DNA from: Pseudomonadota bacterium
GTDB lineage: Bacteria > Pseudomonadota > Alphaproteobacteria > Rhodobacterales > Rhodobacteraceae
Assembly (NCBI GenBank): GCA_020161615.1
Contig: JAIUPD010000016.1
Coordinates: 1-64,000 of the forward strand
Length of the DNA stretch: 64,000 bases
Reading direction: 5' to 3'
Of this stretch, positions 41,588-52,056 are shown piece after piece. Both the position numbers and the translations under genes were made by a program. The notes under the pieces were generated by a model. That model saw nothing but the letters and a program-made list of their open reading frames with translations. It made no database searches and had not been told where the DNA came from. Within the stretch, counting starts at the first letter, position 1. The number at the start of each line of letters is the position of its first letter.

Positions 41588-43076
41588 CCGCCTGCGGCAT
41601 ACGCTCCTGCGCTGGGACCGGCTGGGCCTGGCGGCGGTGCTGGCGCTGCCGCTGACGATCTCGACGCTGCTGGGCTTCCTGTGGCTGACCGAACACGGTT
41701 ATCTCTTGTGGTTCGCGCTGGGCTCGGCGCTGTTCTACGCCGTGTTTCGGGGCGCGGTGGCCTTGGCCCGCTGGCGCACCCGCGCGGCGGGCGAACGCGA
41801 GCCGCGCCAGATCGAGGGGCCGAAGCCCGATCCCGAATGGTCCGACGCCGAGAAAGCCGCCTTTGCCCGCGCCCGCGCCCGCATCGACCGCCGCCTGCGC
41901 GAGCCCCTGGCCTGGGACAAACTGCCCGAAGAGGCGCTGGCGGTGGTCGAGGAAGTGGCGGCGGATCTCTCGACCGGCAAACGGTCGGCGCTGGATTTCA
42001 CCCTGCCCGAGGCGCTGCTGCTGATCGACCAGGTCGCGCTGCGCTATCGCGCCTTCCTGCTGGAACACGTGCCCTATTCCGACCGGCTCTCGGTCCGCAC
42101 CATGCATTGGCTCTGGCGCCAGCAGGACAACGCGCTGACCGCCTGGGAGACGGGGTTCCTGGCCTGGCGCGGCGTGCGGCTGGTGCTCAACCCGGCGGTA
42201 GGGCTGCTGCGCGAGGCCGAGCGGGTGCTGGCCACGGGGCTGCAGGACCGGTTGACCGAGAAATTCCGCCGCGACGCCCAGGCGATCCTGCTGGAAGAGG
42301 CGGCGCAAGCGGCGATCGACCTCTATTCCGGCAGGCTCAAGGTCAGCGATGACGATCTCAGCCGCCGCGGCGCCCGGCTGCGCGTGCCCGACGCGCCCGT
42401 CGAGGGCGCGGTCGAGATCGTGCTCGTCGGCCAGACCGCGGCCGGCAAATCGACGCTGGTCAACGCCCTGTTGGGGCGGGAGGCGGCGGAAACCGACGCC
42501 GCGCCCACCACCGACCGGGCGGCGGGCCACGCGCTGGACGAGGATCTGCGGATCATCGACACGCCGGGACTCGACGGCTCGGACCGGATGGCGCGGGCGG
42601 TGGCGGCGCAGATGGTGACGGCGGATCTGGTGCTCTGGGTGCATCGCGCCAACCGGCCGGGGCGGGCGGCCGATACCGCGCTGGCCCGCGCCTTTGCCGA
42701 GGCCATGGCCCGCGACCCCGCCCGCCGCCAGCCGCCGGTGATCCATGTCGCCAATGCCGCGGATCTGCTGCTGCCGGGCTGGCCGCGGGCGGAAAACGCC
42801 CTCACCGCCGAGGACCGGACGCGGCTGGACGCGGCGACGGAGGCCATCGGCCGGGCGATGGGCGGGGTCGCGGTGCTGCCGATCCGCGCCGAGGCACCCG
42901 ACTGGAACATCGACGCGCTGCGCGAGGCCATCGATCTTGTGCTGCCCGAGGCCCGCATGACCCGCCGCAACCGGCTACGGCTGGAGGCGGCGGCGGGCGA
43001 GGGGCTGCGCGGCAACCTGACCCGGGCGAGGAAGGGCCTCGGCGCCGTCGGCCGCGCGATCCGCTGGAAGCGGTAG
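41574..43076 (+). CDS. Membrane-anchored GTPase with N-terminal helices
   Basis: The 500-residue protein has two N-terminal hydrophobic helices (LAAVLALPLTISTLLGFLWL, LLWFALGSALFYAVFRGAVA), a long helical region of about 220 residues, and a G domain from about 275: VLVGQTAAGKSTLVNALLG, a switch I threonine in TTDRA, DTPGLDGSD, then VANAADLLLP in place of NKxD. It is paired with the preceding GTPase gene by a 14-bp overlap, so the two probably work together. The base-specificity motif is not canonical. Confidence 0.8.
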   Translation: MRLADRLRHTLLRWDRLGLAAVLALPLTISTLLGFLWLTEHGYLLWFALGSALFYAVFRGAVALARWRTRAAGEREPRQIEGPKPDPEWSDAEKAAFARARARIDRRLREPLAWDKLPEEALAVVEEVAADLSTGKRSALDFTLPEALLLIDQVALRYRAFLLEHVPYSDRLSVRTMHWLWRQQDNALTAWETGFLAWRGVRLVLNPAVGLLREAERVLATGLQDRLTEKFRRDAQAILLEEAAQAAIDLYSGRLKVSDDDLSRRGARLRVPDAPVEGAVEIVLVGQTAAGKSTLVNALLGREAAETDAAPTTDRAAGHALDEDLRIIDTPGLDGSDRMARAVAAQMVTADLVLWVHRANRPGRAADTALARAFAEAMARDPARRQPPVIHVANAADLLLPGWPRAENALTAEDRTRLDAATEAIGRAMGGVAVLPIRAEAPDWNIDALREAIDLVLPEARMTRRNRLRLEAAAGEGLRGNLTRARKGLGAVGRAIRWKR

Positions 43077-43568
43077 CGCAGGGGGAGGGGCTTCGCCCTC
43101 AGCCGCGACGCCTCCGGCGCCGAGCCGCCAGGAGACGAAACGGGGGGCGACCAGCGGCGCGGCGTATCGCCGCGCCGAAACAGGTAGGGGGGGCCGTCTG
43201 CCCCCCTCTTGGCCTGACGGCCTGGTTCGGCCCTACGCTTGCGCTCCGAGCGTTCGGGCCTGACGACGCGCCACTGGCGCCTCGTCCGGGCGACCCTCAC
43301 CCCCAAGGATATTTGGAGCGCAAAGAAGGCGGCTGAACGCCCTTCAAATCTTCATCTTTGTTCTCCAAATATCCTCGGGGGTTTCTCAAGGGGGTGGAAA
43401 ACCCCCTTGAGCGGGGGGTGCGGGGGCGAGCGGCGTCTCGGAAACGCGCCAGTGGCGCGTTTCAGCCGCGCCCGTGGCGCGGCCGGACCTGGCCCCCCGC
43501 CTCGCCGCGGGTCCCGGGTTCTTGCGCTGGGTCAAGGCGGGCGCGGTGTAGGCGGTTAGAACGGGCGC
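43077..43568. repeat. Non-coding block of hairpins with an inverted pair of the GGATATTTGA repeat
   Basis: No gene is credible here. In order it holds: a 10-bp-stem hairpin CGGCGCGGCG-tat-CGCCGCGCCG (43155-43177); a GGGGGG...CCCCCC hairpin around CCGTCTG (43187-43206); an inverted pair of the box CCCCAAGGATATTTGGAG plus CGCAAAGAA (43301-43329) and its complement (43353-43381); and a perfect 23-base palindrome GAAACGCGCCA-g-TGGCGCGTTTC (43441-43463). The box recurs at 47901, 53033 and 58341. The block may end transcription of the GTPase genes. Confidence 0.7.
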
Positions 43569-44291
43569 ATGGATGAGGCACAAATCACGGATGCGGTGTT
43601 CCGGGTTTCGGGGCTGACGCGGGTCTACCGGACCGGCGCGGTCGAGGTGCAGGCATTGCGGGGCGTCGATCTGGCTTTGGCCGAGGGCGAGCTGGTGGTG
43701 CTGCTGGGCGCCTCGGGCTCGGGCAAGTCGACGCTGCTGAACATCCTCGGCGGGCTCGACCGGCCGACCGGGGGCCGGGTCTTCTTCCGCGAGACAGAGC
43801 TGACGCGCGCCTCGGACCGGGCGCTGACCGCCTTTCGCCGCGACCATGTGGGTTTCGTCTTCCAGTTCTACAACTTGGTCCCCAGCCTGACCGCGCGCGA
43901 GAATGTCGCGCTGGTGACCGAGATCGCCCGCCGCCCGATGCGCCCCGAGGAGGCGCTGGACCGGGTGGGGCTGGGCGCGCGGATGGATCATTTCCCGGCC
44001 GAACTCTCGGGCGGCGAGCAGCAGCGGGTCGCCATCGCCCGGGCCATCGCCAAGCGGCCCGATGTCCTGCTCTGCGACGAGCCGACCGGGGCGCTGGACA
44101 GCGCCACCGGGGTGCAGGTGCTGGAGGCCTTGACCGCGGTCAACGAGGATCTCGGCACCGCCACGGTCATGGTCACCCATAACGCGGCGATCCAGAAGAT
44201 CGCGCATCGCGTGGTGCGGATGGGCGACGGGCAGATCAAGGCCGATGCGCGCAACGAAACCCGGCTCGAACCCCGCGAGGTCAGCTGGTGA
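43569..44291 (+). CDS. MacB/LolD-type ABC exporter ATPase
   Basis: The 240-residue ATPase has Walker [11 protein letters not shown]-loop [18 protein letters not shown], signature [15 protein letters not shown] and Walker [16 protein letters not shown], with H-loop THNAA. The [12 protein letters not shown] motif is typical of the LolD/MacB group. It overlaps the permease gene by four bases (GTGA). It forms the first gene of a three-gene export operon. Confidence 0.92.
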   Translation: MDEAQITDAVFRVSGLTRVYRTGAVEVQALRGVDLALAEGELVVLLGASGSGKSTLLNILGGLDRPTGGRVFFRETELTRASDRALTAFRRDHVGFVFQFYNLVPSLTARENVALVTEIARRPMRPEEALDRVGLGARMDHFPAELSGGEQQRVAIARAIAKRPDVLLCDEPTGALDSATGVQVLEALTAVNEDLGTATVMVTHNAAIQKIAHRVVRMGDGQIKADARNETRLEPREVSW

Positions 44292-46648
44292 GGGCGCTCG
44301 ACCGCAAGATGCTGCGCGATCTGCGGCGGGTCTGGGCGCAGGCTCTGGCCATCGCCGCGGTGCTGGCCTGCGGTATCCTGATGATGGTCGGCATGTCGAT
44401 GACCCGGGCCACGCTGAGCGGCACGCAGGCGGCCTATTACGACCGCGCCCGCTTTGCCGATGTCTTCGCCGGGCTGACCAGGGCCCCCGCCGCGCTGGTG
44501 GCCGAGGCGCAGGCGCTGGATGGCGTGGCGCAGGCCGAGGGGCGGATCGGCTTTCAGGCGGTGCTGGATCTGGCGGGACAGGGGGCGCCGGCCTCGGCGC
44601 GGATCGTCTCGCTGCCGGCCTCGGGGGCGGTGCTGAACCTGCCGGTGCTGCGCCGGGGGCGCCTGCCCGATCCCCTGCAGCCCGACGAGGTGGCGATCAA
44701 CGAATCCTTCGGCGAGGCCAATGGCCTGCTGCCGGGCGCCAGCTTCCACGCGGTTCTGAACGGGCGGCTGAGGGAGTTGACCGTCACCGGCTGGGTTCTG
44801 TCGCCCGAATTTGTCTACACGATCGCGCCGGGCGCGATGATGCCCGACGACCGGCGTTATGGCGTCGTCTGGATGGGGCAGGCGGCGGCCGAGGCGGCGA
44901 TGGACATGGGCGGCGCGGTCAACGAGATCGCGCTGCGCCTGACCCGGGGCGCCGATGAACGCGCGGTGATCGCGGCGCTGGACCGGCTGACCGCCCCCTA
45001 TGGCGGGACGGGAGCCCATGGCCGCGACCGGCAGATGAGCCATGCCTTTCTGGATGGCGAGCTGACCCAGCTTTCGGTCATGGCCACCACCATCCCGCCG
45101 ATCTTCCTGCTGGTCGCGGCGTTCCTCGTGAACATGGTGCTGGGGCGGCTGATCAAGAGCGAGCGCACGCAGATTGGCCTCTTAAAGGCCATCGGCTATG
45201 GCTCGGCCGAGATCGGCTGGCATTATCTGAAGCTGGCGCTGCTGATCGGCACCACGGGGGCCGGGCTGGGCGTGGTGGCGGGGCAATGGATCGGCACCGG
45301 GCTGATCGCTCAATACCAGCAGTATTTTCGTTTTCCGGTCTATCTGCGCGATCCGGCCGCCGGCACGATGCTGCTGGCGGGCGGGCTGGGGCTGGCCACC
45401 GCGGCGCTGGGGGGCTTGCAGGCGGTCCGGGCCTCGGTCCGGCTGCCCCCGGCCGAGGCGATGTCGCCGCCCGCGCCGCCTGCCTTCTCGCGCGGGTGGC
45501 TCGACCGGGCGGTCAGCGCGCTCAGGGTGAGGCAGACCAGCATGATGATCCTGCGCTCGATCCTGCGCTGGCCGGGGCGGGCGGCGATCACGCTCTTCGG
45601 TGTCATGACCTCGGTCGCGCTGCTGGTTGCCAGTTACTTCATGATCGATTCCGTGCAGATCATGGCCGATACGCTCTTCACCCAGTCGAACCGCCAGCAG
45701 GTCACGCTGGTCCTGTCGCGCGCCCAGCCCGAGCGCGCGGTTCTGGACGCGCTCAGCCTGCCCGGCGTGCGCCAGGCCGAAGGCGCCTTCGCGATGCCCG
45801 CGCGGCTGGTGCATGGCCATCGCGAACGGCTGACCGCGGTCTCGGCCCATGCCGAGGGCGAGGCGCTGGCGCGGCTTCTGGACGACAGCGGGCGGGCCGT
45901 GCCGCTGCCCGCCGAGGGGCTGGTCCTGCCCGAACGGCTGGCGGCGGCGCTGCAGGTGGCGGTGGGCGACCGCCTGCGGCTGGAGATGCTGGCGGCGCCG
46001 CGGGCGGTGCTGGAGCTGCCGGTCGCCCGGATCATCGCCCAGGGCATGGGGCAGGAGGCGCATATCGCCGCCGATGCCCTCTTTGCAGCGATGGGTGTGG
46101 CGCCGCAGGTGAACCGGATCCATCTGCTGGCCGACCCCGAGGCGCTGCCTGCCCTCACCCTGGCGATCAAGACCTTGCCTGCAGTGGCCGGGCTGACCGA
46201 CTGGCACGAGGTGCGCCGCCAGTTCGACGCTACCCTGCAGGCCAATATGGTGACCATGCTGACCATGCAGACGCTGATCGGACTGATGACCGCGGTGGGC
46301 GTGGTCTATAATGCCGCCCGTATCCAGGTTTCGGAACGCAGCCACGAACTCGCCTCGCTCCGGGTGCTGGGTTTCACCCGCTGGGAGGTGGGTTTCGTGC
46401 TGGTGGGCGAGATCATGCTGCTGACATTGCTGGCAATCCCGCTGGGCTGGCTGTTGGGCTACGGGCTGGCGGCGGGGCTGGTCGGGGCGATGTCGAGCGA
46501 TCTGATGTCGATCCCCTTCGTGGTGACGCGGCGCACCTACGCGCTGGCGGCGCTGGCGGTCTTTGCCGCCTCGCTGGGGGCGGTGCTTCTGGTCAGGCGG
46601 CGGCTCGACCGGGTGGATCTGGCAATGGCGCTGAAGGCGCGGGACTGA
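44288..46648 (+). CDS. FtsX-family ABC permease with duplicated domain
   Basis: The 786-residue membrane protein has an N-terminal helix, a periplasmic domain and two FtsX cores. These are [19 protein letters not shown] with [20 protein letters not shown], and [20 protein letters not shown] with [18 protein letters not shown]. This two-core layout is found in the large type-VII permeases that work with an adaptor. It starts with GTG, overlapping the ATPase stop. Its substrate is unknown. Confidence 0.9.
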   Translation: MRALDRKMLRDLRRVWAQALAIAAVLACGILMMVGMSMTRATLSGTQAAYYDRARFADVFAGLTRAPAALVAEAQALDGVAQAEGRIGFQAVLDLAGQGAPASARIVSLPASGAVLNLPVLRRGRLPDPLQPDEVAINESFGEANGLLPGASFHAVLNGRLRELTVTGWVLSPEFVYTIAPGAMMPDDRRYGVVWMGQAAAEAAMDMGGAVNEIALRLTRGADERAVIAALDRLTAPYGGTGAHGRDRQMSHAFLDGELTQLSVMATTIPPIFLLVAAFLVNMVLGRLIKSERTQIGLLKAIGYGSAEIGWHYLKLALLIGTTGAGLGVVAGQWIGTGLIAQYQQYFRFPVYLRDPAAGTMLLAGGLGLATAALGGLQAVRASVRLPPAEAMSPPAPPAFSRGWLDRAVSALRVRQTSMMILRSILRWPGRAAITLFGVMTSVALLVASYFMIDSVQIMADTLFTQSNRQQVTLVLSRAQPERAVLDALSLPGVRQAEGAFAMPARLVHGHRERLTAVSAHAEGEALARLLDDSGRAVPLPAEGLVLPERLAAALQVAVGDRLRLEMLAAPRAVLELPVARIIAQGMGQEAHIAADALFAAMGVAPQVNRIHLLADPEALPALTLAIKTLPAVAGLTDWHEVRRQFDATLQANMVTMLTMQTLIGLMTAVGVVYNAARIQVSERSHELASLRVLGFTRWEVGFVLVGEIMLLTLLAIPLGWLLGYGLAAGLVGAMSSDLMSIPFVVTRRTYALAALAVFAASLGAVLLVRRRLDRVDLAMALKARD

Positions 46649-46658
46649 GGAGCAGCGG

Positions 46659-47855
46659 ATGAGCTGGACACGGCGGATCGCGGTCGCGGGCGGCGCCCTG
46701 GTGCTGGCGGGCGGGTTGGGCTGGGCGCTGTGGCCCGAACCCGCGGCGGTGGATGTCGCGACGGTGACGCGGGGCGATCTGCGGGTCACGGTTGCGGCCG
46801 AGGGGATCACCCGGGTGCGCGAACCCTATTCGGTGACCGCGCCCATCGCCGGCATTGTCGAGCGTTCGCCGGTGGCGGTGGGCGATGCGGTCCTGCGGGG
46901 CGAGACCGTGCTGGCGGTGATCCGCCCGGCCGCGCCCGCGCTGATGGATGCCCGCAGCCGCGCCCAGGCCGAGGCGGCGGTGCGCGAGGCGGAAGCCGCG
47001 CTGGCGCTGGCCGAGACCAATCTGCGCGGCGCGCTGAATGCGGTCAGCCGGGCGCAGGGCGATCTGCAGCGGGCCCGGGCGTTGCGCGCCTCGGGCACCA
47101 TCTCGCAACACGCGCTCGAGGAGGTGGAGACCGCCTTCACCGCCGCCTCGCAGGCGCTGGCCGCCGCGCGGCAGGAACGCGACCTGCAGCAGGCGGTGTT
47201 GGGCCGGACCCGGGCGCAGCTGATGGAACCGGGGGGCGACGAGGGGGTGACCTCGGCGGTGCGGCTTTTCGCGCCGATCTCGGGCACGGTGCTGTCGGTC
47301 GAGGATCCCTCGTCACGGCTGGTCGCCGCCGGGGCGCCGCTGCTGGCGCTGGGCGATCTGGGGGATCTGGACCTGGAGACGGATCTTCTGTCCACGGATG
47401 CGGTGCGGGTCGCCGAAGGCGCCCCGGCGCTGGTCGAACGCTGGGGCGGCGAGGGGTCGCTGCAGGCGGTGGTGCGCCGGATCGAGCCGGCCGCCTTCAC
47501 CCGCGTCTCGGCGCTGGGGATCGAGGAGCAGCGCGTGCGGCTCAGGCTCGATTTCACCACCCCGCGCGAGGCGCGCCCGGGGCTGGGCGACCGCTACCGG
47601 GTCTTCGTGCGGGTGGTGGTCTGGGAGGGGAGCGACCGGCTTCTGGTGCCGCAAGCCGCGCTGTTTCGCCTGGGCGGCGGCTGGGCGGTGTTCCGCGCGC
47701 AGGACGGCCGCGCCGTGGAAACCCCGGTCGAGATCGGCCAGCAGGCCGAGGGCATGGCCGAGCTGCTGGCGGGGCTGGAGGAAGGGGAGGCGGTGATCCT
47801 CTATCCCGCTTCGACGCTGAGCGACGGCGCGGCGGTGGTGGCGCGTGCTGACTAG
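46659..47855 (+). CDS. HlyD/MacA-type periplasmic adaptor
   Basis: The 398-residue protein has an N-terminal membrane anchor (IAVAGGALVLAGGLGWALWP), the biotinyl-lipoyl-like start VTVAAEGITRVREPYSVTAP, a long alpha-helical hairpin rich in Ala, Glu and Arg, and the beta-barrel half (LFAPISGTVLSVEDPSSRLV, YRVFVRVVVWEG). It would bridge the permease to an outer-membrane channel, which is not encoded here. It follows the permease gene by 10 bp. Confidence 0.9.
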   Translation: MSWTRRIAVAGGALVLAGGLGWALWPEPAAVDVATVTRGDLRVTVAAEGITRVREPYSVTAPIAGIVERSPVAVGDAVLRGETVLAVIRPAAPALMDARSRAQAEAAVREAEAALALAETNLRGALNAVSRAQGDLQRARALRASGTISQHALEEVETAFTAASQALAAARQERDLQQAVLGRTRAQLMEPGGDEGVTSAVRLFAPISGTVLSVEDPSSRLVAAGAPLLALGDLGDLDLETDLLSTDAVRVAEGAPALVERWGGEGSLQAVVRRIEPAAFTRVSALGIEEQRVRLRLDFTTPREARPGLGDRYRVFVRVVVWEGSDRLLVPQAALFRLGGGWAVFRAQDGRAVETPVEIGQQAEGMAELLAGLEEGEAVILYPASTLSDGAAVVARAD

Positions 47856-47900
47856 GCTCCGCGCCCTTTGTGGGCACCCGGAGGGCGGCCCCCCCGGGCC

Positions 47901-47978
47901 CCCGGGATATTTGAGGCGCAAAGAGGGGGCTTAAGCTCCGACTAACCTTGATCTTTGCGCCTCAAATATCCTGCGGGA
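47901..47978. repeat. Inverted pair of the GGATATTTGA repeat after the adaptor gene
   Basis: CCCGGGATATTTGAGGCG plus CAAAGA (47901-47924) faces its complement at 47951-47978 across a 26-base gap, allowing a hairpin of about 22 bp. It lies between convergent transcription units (the adaptor gene and iorB), where it could serve as a two-way terminator. It is the second inverted pair of this element in the window. Confidence 0.65.
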
Positions 47979-48026
47979 GGGTCCGGGAGGGTGTAAAACC
48001 TCCCGGGGCGGCAGTGCATGCCGCGT

Positions 48027-50255
48027 TCAGAGGATGAAGCGGAAGGTCCGGTCCAGCGGCAGCTCCCGCGCCCGGGTGCCGGTCAGGGCGAAGAGCGCGT
48101 TGGCCAGCGCCGGGGCGGCGGGCGGGGTGCCGGGCTCGCCGACGCCGCCGATATGCGGATTGTCCTCCAGGATCCGCGTCTCGATCCGCGGTGCGCCCGG
48201 CATGCGCAGCCCATCCGTGTCGGGGAAGTTCCGCTGTTCGACCATCCCGTCGGCGAAGGTGATCTGTCCATGCACCGCGGCCGAGAGCCCGTAGATCAGC
48301 CCGCCCTCCATCTGCGCCCGCAGGTTCTGCGGGTCGATGGCGATGCCCGCGTCGCAGGCGATCCAGGCGCGGGCGATGCGGATGCCGGCCTCCTCCTGCA
48401 CCACCTCGATCACCTGGGCCACCGGCGTGCCGAAGGACCAGACCATCGCCACCCCCAGCGCGGTGCCGGGCGCGCGGGGCGCATCCCAGTCCGACATCGC
48501 GCGCACCGCCTCCAGCACGCCCGCCGCGATCGGGCTTTCCGGGCGCGCCAGCTCCAGCCGGAAGTCCAGCGGATCTCGGCCCGCTTCATGGGCCAGCTCG
48601 TCGATGAAGCTCTCCATCACGAAGCCGTTGTGGCTGGAGCCGACCGAGCGCCAGGGGCCGATCGGCAGCGCCAGCTCGGCCGTGTAGCCGCGGATGCGGT
48701 AGCGGGGGATGGCATAGGGCTGATCGAACAGGCCCTCGACCAGCGCCCGGTCCGGCCCCAGGGCCGAAAAGCCGAAATACCGGGGCAGCAACTGGCCCAT
48801 GATCCCTTGACCGGCGATCTGGCCATCGAGCAACGTTGCCCGCCCGCCATCGACCTTGCCGCGCATCCGGGCGATCACCGCGGGGCGGTAGAAGTCATGC
48901 GTCATGTCCTCTTCCCGCGACCAGGTGAGCTGCACGGGAATGCCCGGCATCTCCTGCGCGACCCGCGCCGCCAGGACCGAGAAATCGTACTCGCCCCGTC
49001 GCCCGAAGCCGCCGCCCATGGCGGTGGTGTTGACGGTGACCGCCGTGCGGTCGATCCCCAGCGCCTCGGCCACGCGGCTTTCCTGCAGCAGCGGCGACTG
49101 GTTCGGCGACCAGAGCGTCAGCCGGCCCTGATCCCAAAGCGCGGTCGCGTTCTGCGGCTCCATCGGCGCATGGGCCAGATAGGGCAGGCGGTATTCGGCG
49201 CTGATCTCGGTGCCCGGCTGATCCTCGTCGCCATCGTCGCGCATCGTGGAATTGGGGCTGTCGTCGAAAGCCGCTTCGAGGGTGGCCATGATCGCGGCCT
49301 GATCGGCAGGGTAGGGGGCTTCGGCCCAGTCGGGCGCCAGCGCCTCGGCGCCCTGGAACGCGGCCCAGGTGTTGCGCGCGACCACGGCCACGCCGGTGCC
49401 GAGGGTGATGACCCGCTCCACCCCCGGAACGGCCAGCGCGGGCGCCGTATCGACGCCGAGCATCGCACCGCCCAGGCGTGGGTTCATCCGCAGGGTGGCG
49501 AATTTCATGCCCGGCAGGCGGGTGTCGATGCCATAGGACTGGGTGCCGGTGACCTTGGCCGGCATGTCGGCGCGCGGCACCTCGGTGCCGATCAGCCGCC
49601 ATTCGGAACGGGGTCGGGGATCGACTTGCGGGGGCTCGATCCGGGCGGCGGCTTCGGCCAGATCGGCATAGGGGATCGTGGTGCCATCCGGCGCAATGAC
49701 CGCGCCCGCCTCGGTCCTCAGCCGGGCGACAGGCACGTTCAGCCGGGCGCTGGCCGCCAGTTTCAGCGCCTCGCGGGCCGAGGCCCCGGCGTGGCGCATC
49801 TTCTCGTAGCCGTCGCGGATCGAGGTGGAGCCGCCGGTGATCTGCGTGCCCAGCAGCTTGCCGACCTCACCCACCGCGCCGCCGATGCTGCGCATCCAGT
49901 CGGACATGGAGTAATCGGGCACCGGGAACAGCGATTCCCCCATTGCCGCGTTGTAATAGGCGGCCGAAGCCGGGCCATGGGCCACGCGCACCGACTGCCA
50001 GTCGACATCGAGTTCTTCGGCCACCAGCATGGCCAGCGCCGATTGCGCGCCCTGGCCCATGTCGGCGCGGCCCGAGACCACGGTGATGCCGTCCTGATCG
50101 ATCACCAGGAAAGCGTTCATCGCCGCGCCCTGGCTGGGGTCCAGCGGGTTCGGGACCGGCTGGCGGACCTTCCAGACGCCGAAGGCCACGCCCCCGGCGA
50201 TGGCGGCGGCGGCGACCAGGAAGCTGCGGCGGGTGATGGTGCCCAGGCGGCTCAT
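48027..50255 (-). CDS. iorB: Molybdopterin-binding large subunit, isoquinoline 1-oxidoreductase-like
   Basis: The 742-residue xanthine-oxidase-family subunit begins with a twin-arginine signal ([19 protein letters not shown]), so export or membrane anchoring is likely. It shows [30 protein letters not shown], the cofactor loop [20 protein letters not shown] and the catalytic glutamate region [20 protein letters not shown] near the end. It would hydroxylate an N-heterocycle or oxidise an aldehyde. It is coupled to the iron-sulfur subunit by ATGA. The family is firm; the substrate is unknown and the gene symbol is by type only. Confidence 0.85.
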   Translation of the reverse strand: MSRLGTITRRSFLVAAAAIAGGVAFGVWKVRQPVPNPLDPSQGAAMNAFLVIDQDGITVVSGRADMGQGAQSALAMLVAEELDVDWQSVRVAHGPASAAYYNAAMGESLFPVPDYSMSDWMRSIGGAVGEVGKLLGTQITGGSTSIRDGYEKMRHAGASAREALKLAASARLNVPVARLRTEAGAVIAPDGTTIPYADLAEAAARIEPPQVDPRPRSEWRLIGTEVPRADMPAKVTGTQSYGIDTRLPGMKFATLRMNPRLGGAMLGVDTAPALAVPGVERVITLGTGVAVVARNTWAAFQGAEALAPDWAEAPYPADQAAIMATLEAAFDDSPNSTMRDDGDEDQPGTEISAEYRLPYLAHAPMEPQNATALWDQGRLTLWSPNQSPLLQESRVAEALGIDRTAVTVNTTAMGGGFGRRGEYDFSVLAARVAQEMPGIPVQLTWSREEDMTHDFYRPAVIARMRGKVDGGRATLLDGQIAGQGIMGQLLPRYFGFSALGPDRALVEGLFDQPYAIPRYRIRGYTAELALPIGPWRSVGSSHNGFVMESFIDELAHEAGRDPLDFRLELARPESPIAAGVLEAVRAMSDWDAPRAPGTALGVAMVWSFGTPVAQVIEVVQEEAGIRIARAWIACDAGIAIDPQNLRAQMEGGLIYGLSAAVHGQITFADGMVEQRNFPDTDGLRMPGAPRIETRILEDNPHIGGVGEPGTPPAAPALANALFALTGTRARELPLDRTFRFIL

Positions 50256-50722
50256 ATCGCGTCCTCCCGCATCTGGATGGCGGCATCGTGGATCGCGGCG
50301 CGGATCCGGTTGTAGGTGCCGCAGCGGCAGAGATTGCCGGCCATCGCCTCGTCGATATCGGCGTCGGTCGGGTCGGGGATGCGCGACAGAAGATCCGCGG
50401 CCTGCATGATCTGGCCGGACTGGCAATAACCGCATTGCGCCACCTGATGGCGCAGCCAGGCCGCCTGCACGGCATGCATCGCTGCCGGATTGCCCAGCCC
50501 CTCGATGGTCGTGACCTCGCCCCAGACATCGCCCAGCGCCACCTGGCAGCTGCGCATCGCCTCGCCGTCGATATGGACGGTGCAGGCGCCGCAGGCCCCC
50601 ACGCCGCAGCCGAATTTGGTGCCGGTCATGCCCAGTTCGTCGCGCAGGACCCACAGCAGGGGCGTGTCCTCGGGTGCGTCGATCACCTGGGCGGTGCCGT
50701 TGATGGTCAGGGTCGTTGGCAT
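50252..50722 (-). CDS. iorA: 2Fe-2S small subunit of the molybdenum hydroxylase
   Basis: The 156-residue protein has a plant-type 2Fe-2S site ([18 protein letters not shown] with a later Cys in MRSCQ) and a second cluster site ([13 protein letters not shown] and [12 protein letters not shown]), the two-cluster pattern of this family. It passes electrons from the molybdenum centre. No FAD subunit or cytochrome is adjacent, so the next acceptor is unknown. GGAGGTTCCC gives a good ribosome-binding site. Confidence 0.92.
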   Translation of the reverse strand: MPTTLTINGTAQVIDAPEDTPLLWVLRDELGMTGTKFGCGVGACGACTVHIDGEAMRSCQVALGDVWGEVTTIEGLGNPAAMHAVQAAWLRHQVAQCGYCQSGQIMQAADLLSRIPDPTDADIDEAMAGNLCRCGTYNRIRAAIHDAAIQMREDAI

Positions 50723-50761
50723 GGGAACCTCCCGAATCGGCCGTCCGCTTACGTTTTGACA

Positions 50762-50796
50762 CTATTACGCAAAATTGTCAGTCTGTAAATTGACAA
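50762..50796 (-). promoter_or_regulatory. iorA promoter with overlapping inverted repeat
   Basis: On the minus strand TTTACA (50784-50789) and TAATAG (50762-50767) are 16 bp apart. An imperfect 22-bp dyad, TTGTCA (50775-50780) and TGACAA (50791-50796), covers the -35 box. It lies in the interval shared with the divergent TetR gene, so it is the likely TetR-type operator. Confidence 0.5.
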
Positions 50797-50824
50797 ACTG
50801 AACGGAAAGTGTCATCGGTTCACC

Positions 50825-51427
50825 ATGACCAGCCAGACCTTGCCGATTGATGAAGACGATCCCCGCCGCGCCGCGATTCTGGCCGCTGCGGTCGAGGTTT
50901 TCGCGCGCTATGGATTCAAGCGCACGGCGATGGAGGATATCGCCCGCGCCGCCGGAGTCTCGCGCGCGGCGCTCTATCTGCATTACCGCAACAAGCAGGA
51001 TATCTTCCGCTCGCTGGTACAGGGCTATTTCGAACTGACCGAGGCGCGGATGCAGGCGGCGCTGGTGCCGGGCCGCGACCCGGAACAGGCCCTGCAGGGG
51101 GCTTTCGAGGCGAAGCTGGGCCCCGAGATGATGCCGCTCATCGAATCGCCGCATGGCGAGGAATTGCTCGACGCCAATTTCGCCACCGCCGCCGATCTGG
51201 TCGAGGCGGCCGAGGCGCGGCTTGCGGCCAAGATCGCCGACTGGCTGCGGGCCGAGGCGGCGGCGGGGCGCGTGTCGCTGGCGGCCTTCGACGGGGATGC
51301 CGCCGCGCTGGCCGAGGCCATGATCGCGGCGCTGCATGGCCTCAAGCATCAGGTGGACAGCTATGCGGCGCTGAAGACCGCCATGGTGCGGCTGGCGCGG
51401 CTTTTCGCCCGCGGTGTCAGAGTCTAG
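50825..51427 (+). CDS. TetR-family regulator
   Basis: The 200-residue regulator has the TetR helix-turn-helix at about residues 15-60 (ILAAAVEVFARYGFKRTAME, DIARAAGVSRAALYLHYRNK) and a helical ligand domain. It is divergent from the molybdenum hydroxylase genes and probably represses them. Its stop codon and that of the opposing L,D-transpeptidase gene share the bases CTAG, so the two genes end on each other. Confidence 0.9.
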   Translation: MTSQTLPIDEDDPRRAAILAAAVEVFARYGFKRTAMEDIARAAGVSRAALYLHYRNKQDIFRSLVQGYFELTEARMQAALVPGRDPEQALQGAFEAKLGPEMMPLIESPHGEELLDANFATAADLVEAAEARLAAKIADWLRAEAAAGRVSLAAFDGDAAALAEAMIAALHGLKHQVDSYAALKTAMVRLARLFARGVRV

Positions 51428-52056
51428 AGCACGGACACGCGGGTGCCCGGTCCGACCCGCTCGGCCAGGTCGATGACATCGTGGTTGATCATGCGGAAAC
51501 AGCCCGACGAGGCGGCGCGGCCGATGGAGCGCCAGCTGGGCGTGCCGTGGATGCGGATGCCCTCGTCATGGCCGGTCGCCAGCGTCCGCAGATAGAGCGC
51601 GCGGGCGCCCAGCGGGTTGCGGGGGCCGCCCGGCTGGCCTTCGGCCCATTGTTCGAGCGAGGGGTCGCGGGCGATCATCGAGGGCGTCGGCCGCCAGGTC
51701 GGCCAGCGGGCCTGGCGGTAGATCTCGGCCTCGCCGCGCCACAGAAGCCCCTCGCGCCCCACCGAGACGCCGTAGCGCAGCGCATAGCCGTTTTCGAGCA
51801 CCAGATGCAGGGCGCGCTGATCGGGCAGGATGACGATATGGCCCGGCGCCTGCTCCCCCTCCCAGGGCACGACCTGACGGCGCAGCCCCTCGGGCACTTC
51901 CTCGATCGGCACGGCCGGAACGGTGAAGCGGCCATCGGCGCGGGTGGCATAATCGATGACGGGAAGCTCGGGCGGCGGCGGCGCGATCATGACGCAACCG
52001 GCAACGGGGAGCGTGGCAAGACCGGCGAGCAGGGCGCGGCGGGACAGCAGGGACAT
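51424..52056 (-). CDS. L,D-transpeptidase (YkuD family), exported lipoprotein
   Basis: The 210-residue protein has a signal with twin arginines and a lipobox (SRRALLAGLATLPVAGC), then a YkuD domain with IRIHGTPSWRSIGRAASSGC: the conserved histidine of the HG motif and the catalytic cysteine in SSGCFRM, where the usual His before Gly is Ser. It forms L,D cross-links in peptidoglycan or attaches proteins to it. The ATG at 52056 opens the signal peptide; the longer frame upstream is not plausible. Confidence 0.9.
   Translation of the reverse strand: MSLLSRRALLAGLATLPVAGCVMIAPPPPELPVIDYATRADGRFTVPAVPIEEVPEGLRRQVVPWEGEQAPGHIVILPDQRALHLVLENGYALRYGVSVGREGLLWRGEAEIYRQARWPTWRPTPSMIARDPSLEQWAEGQPGGPRNPLGARALYLRTLATGHDEGIRIHGTPSWRSIGRAASSGCFRMINHDVIDLAERVGPGTRVSVL

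Noticed and set aside
43300-43381. A CRISPR-like repeat array
   Set aside because: Only one inverted pair is present at this locus, with no regularly spaced direct repeats and no cas genes.
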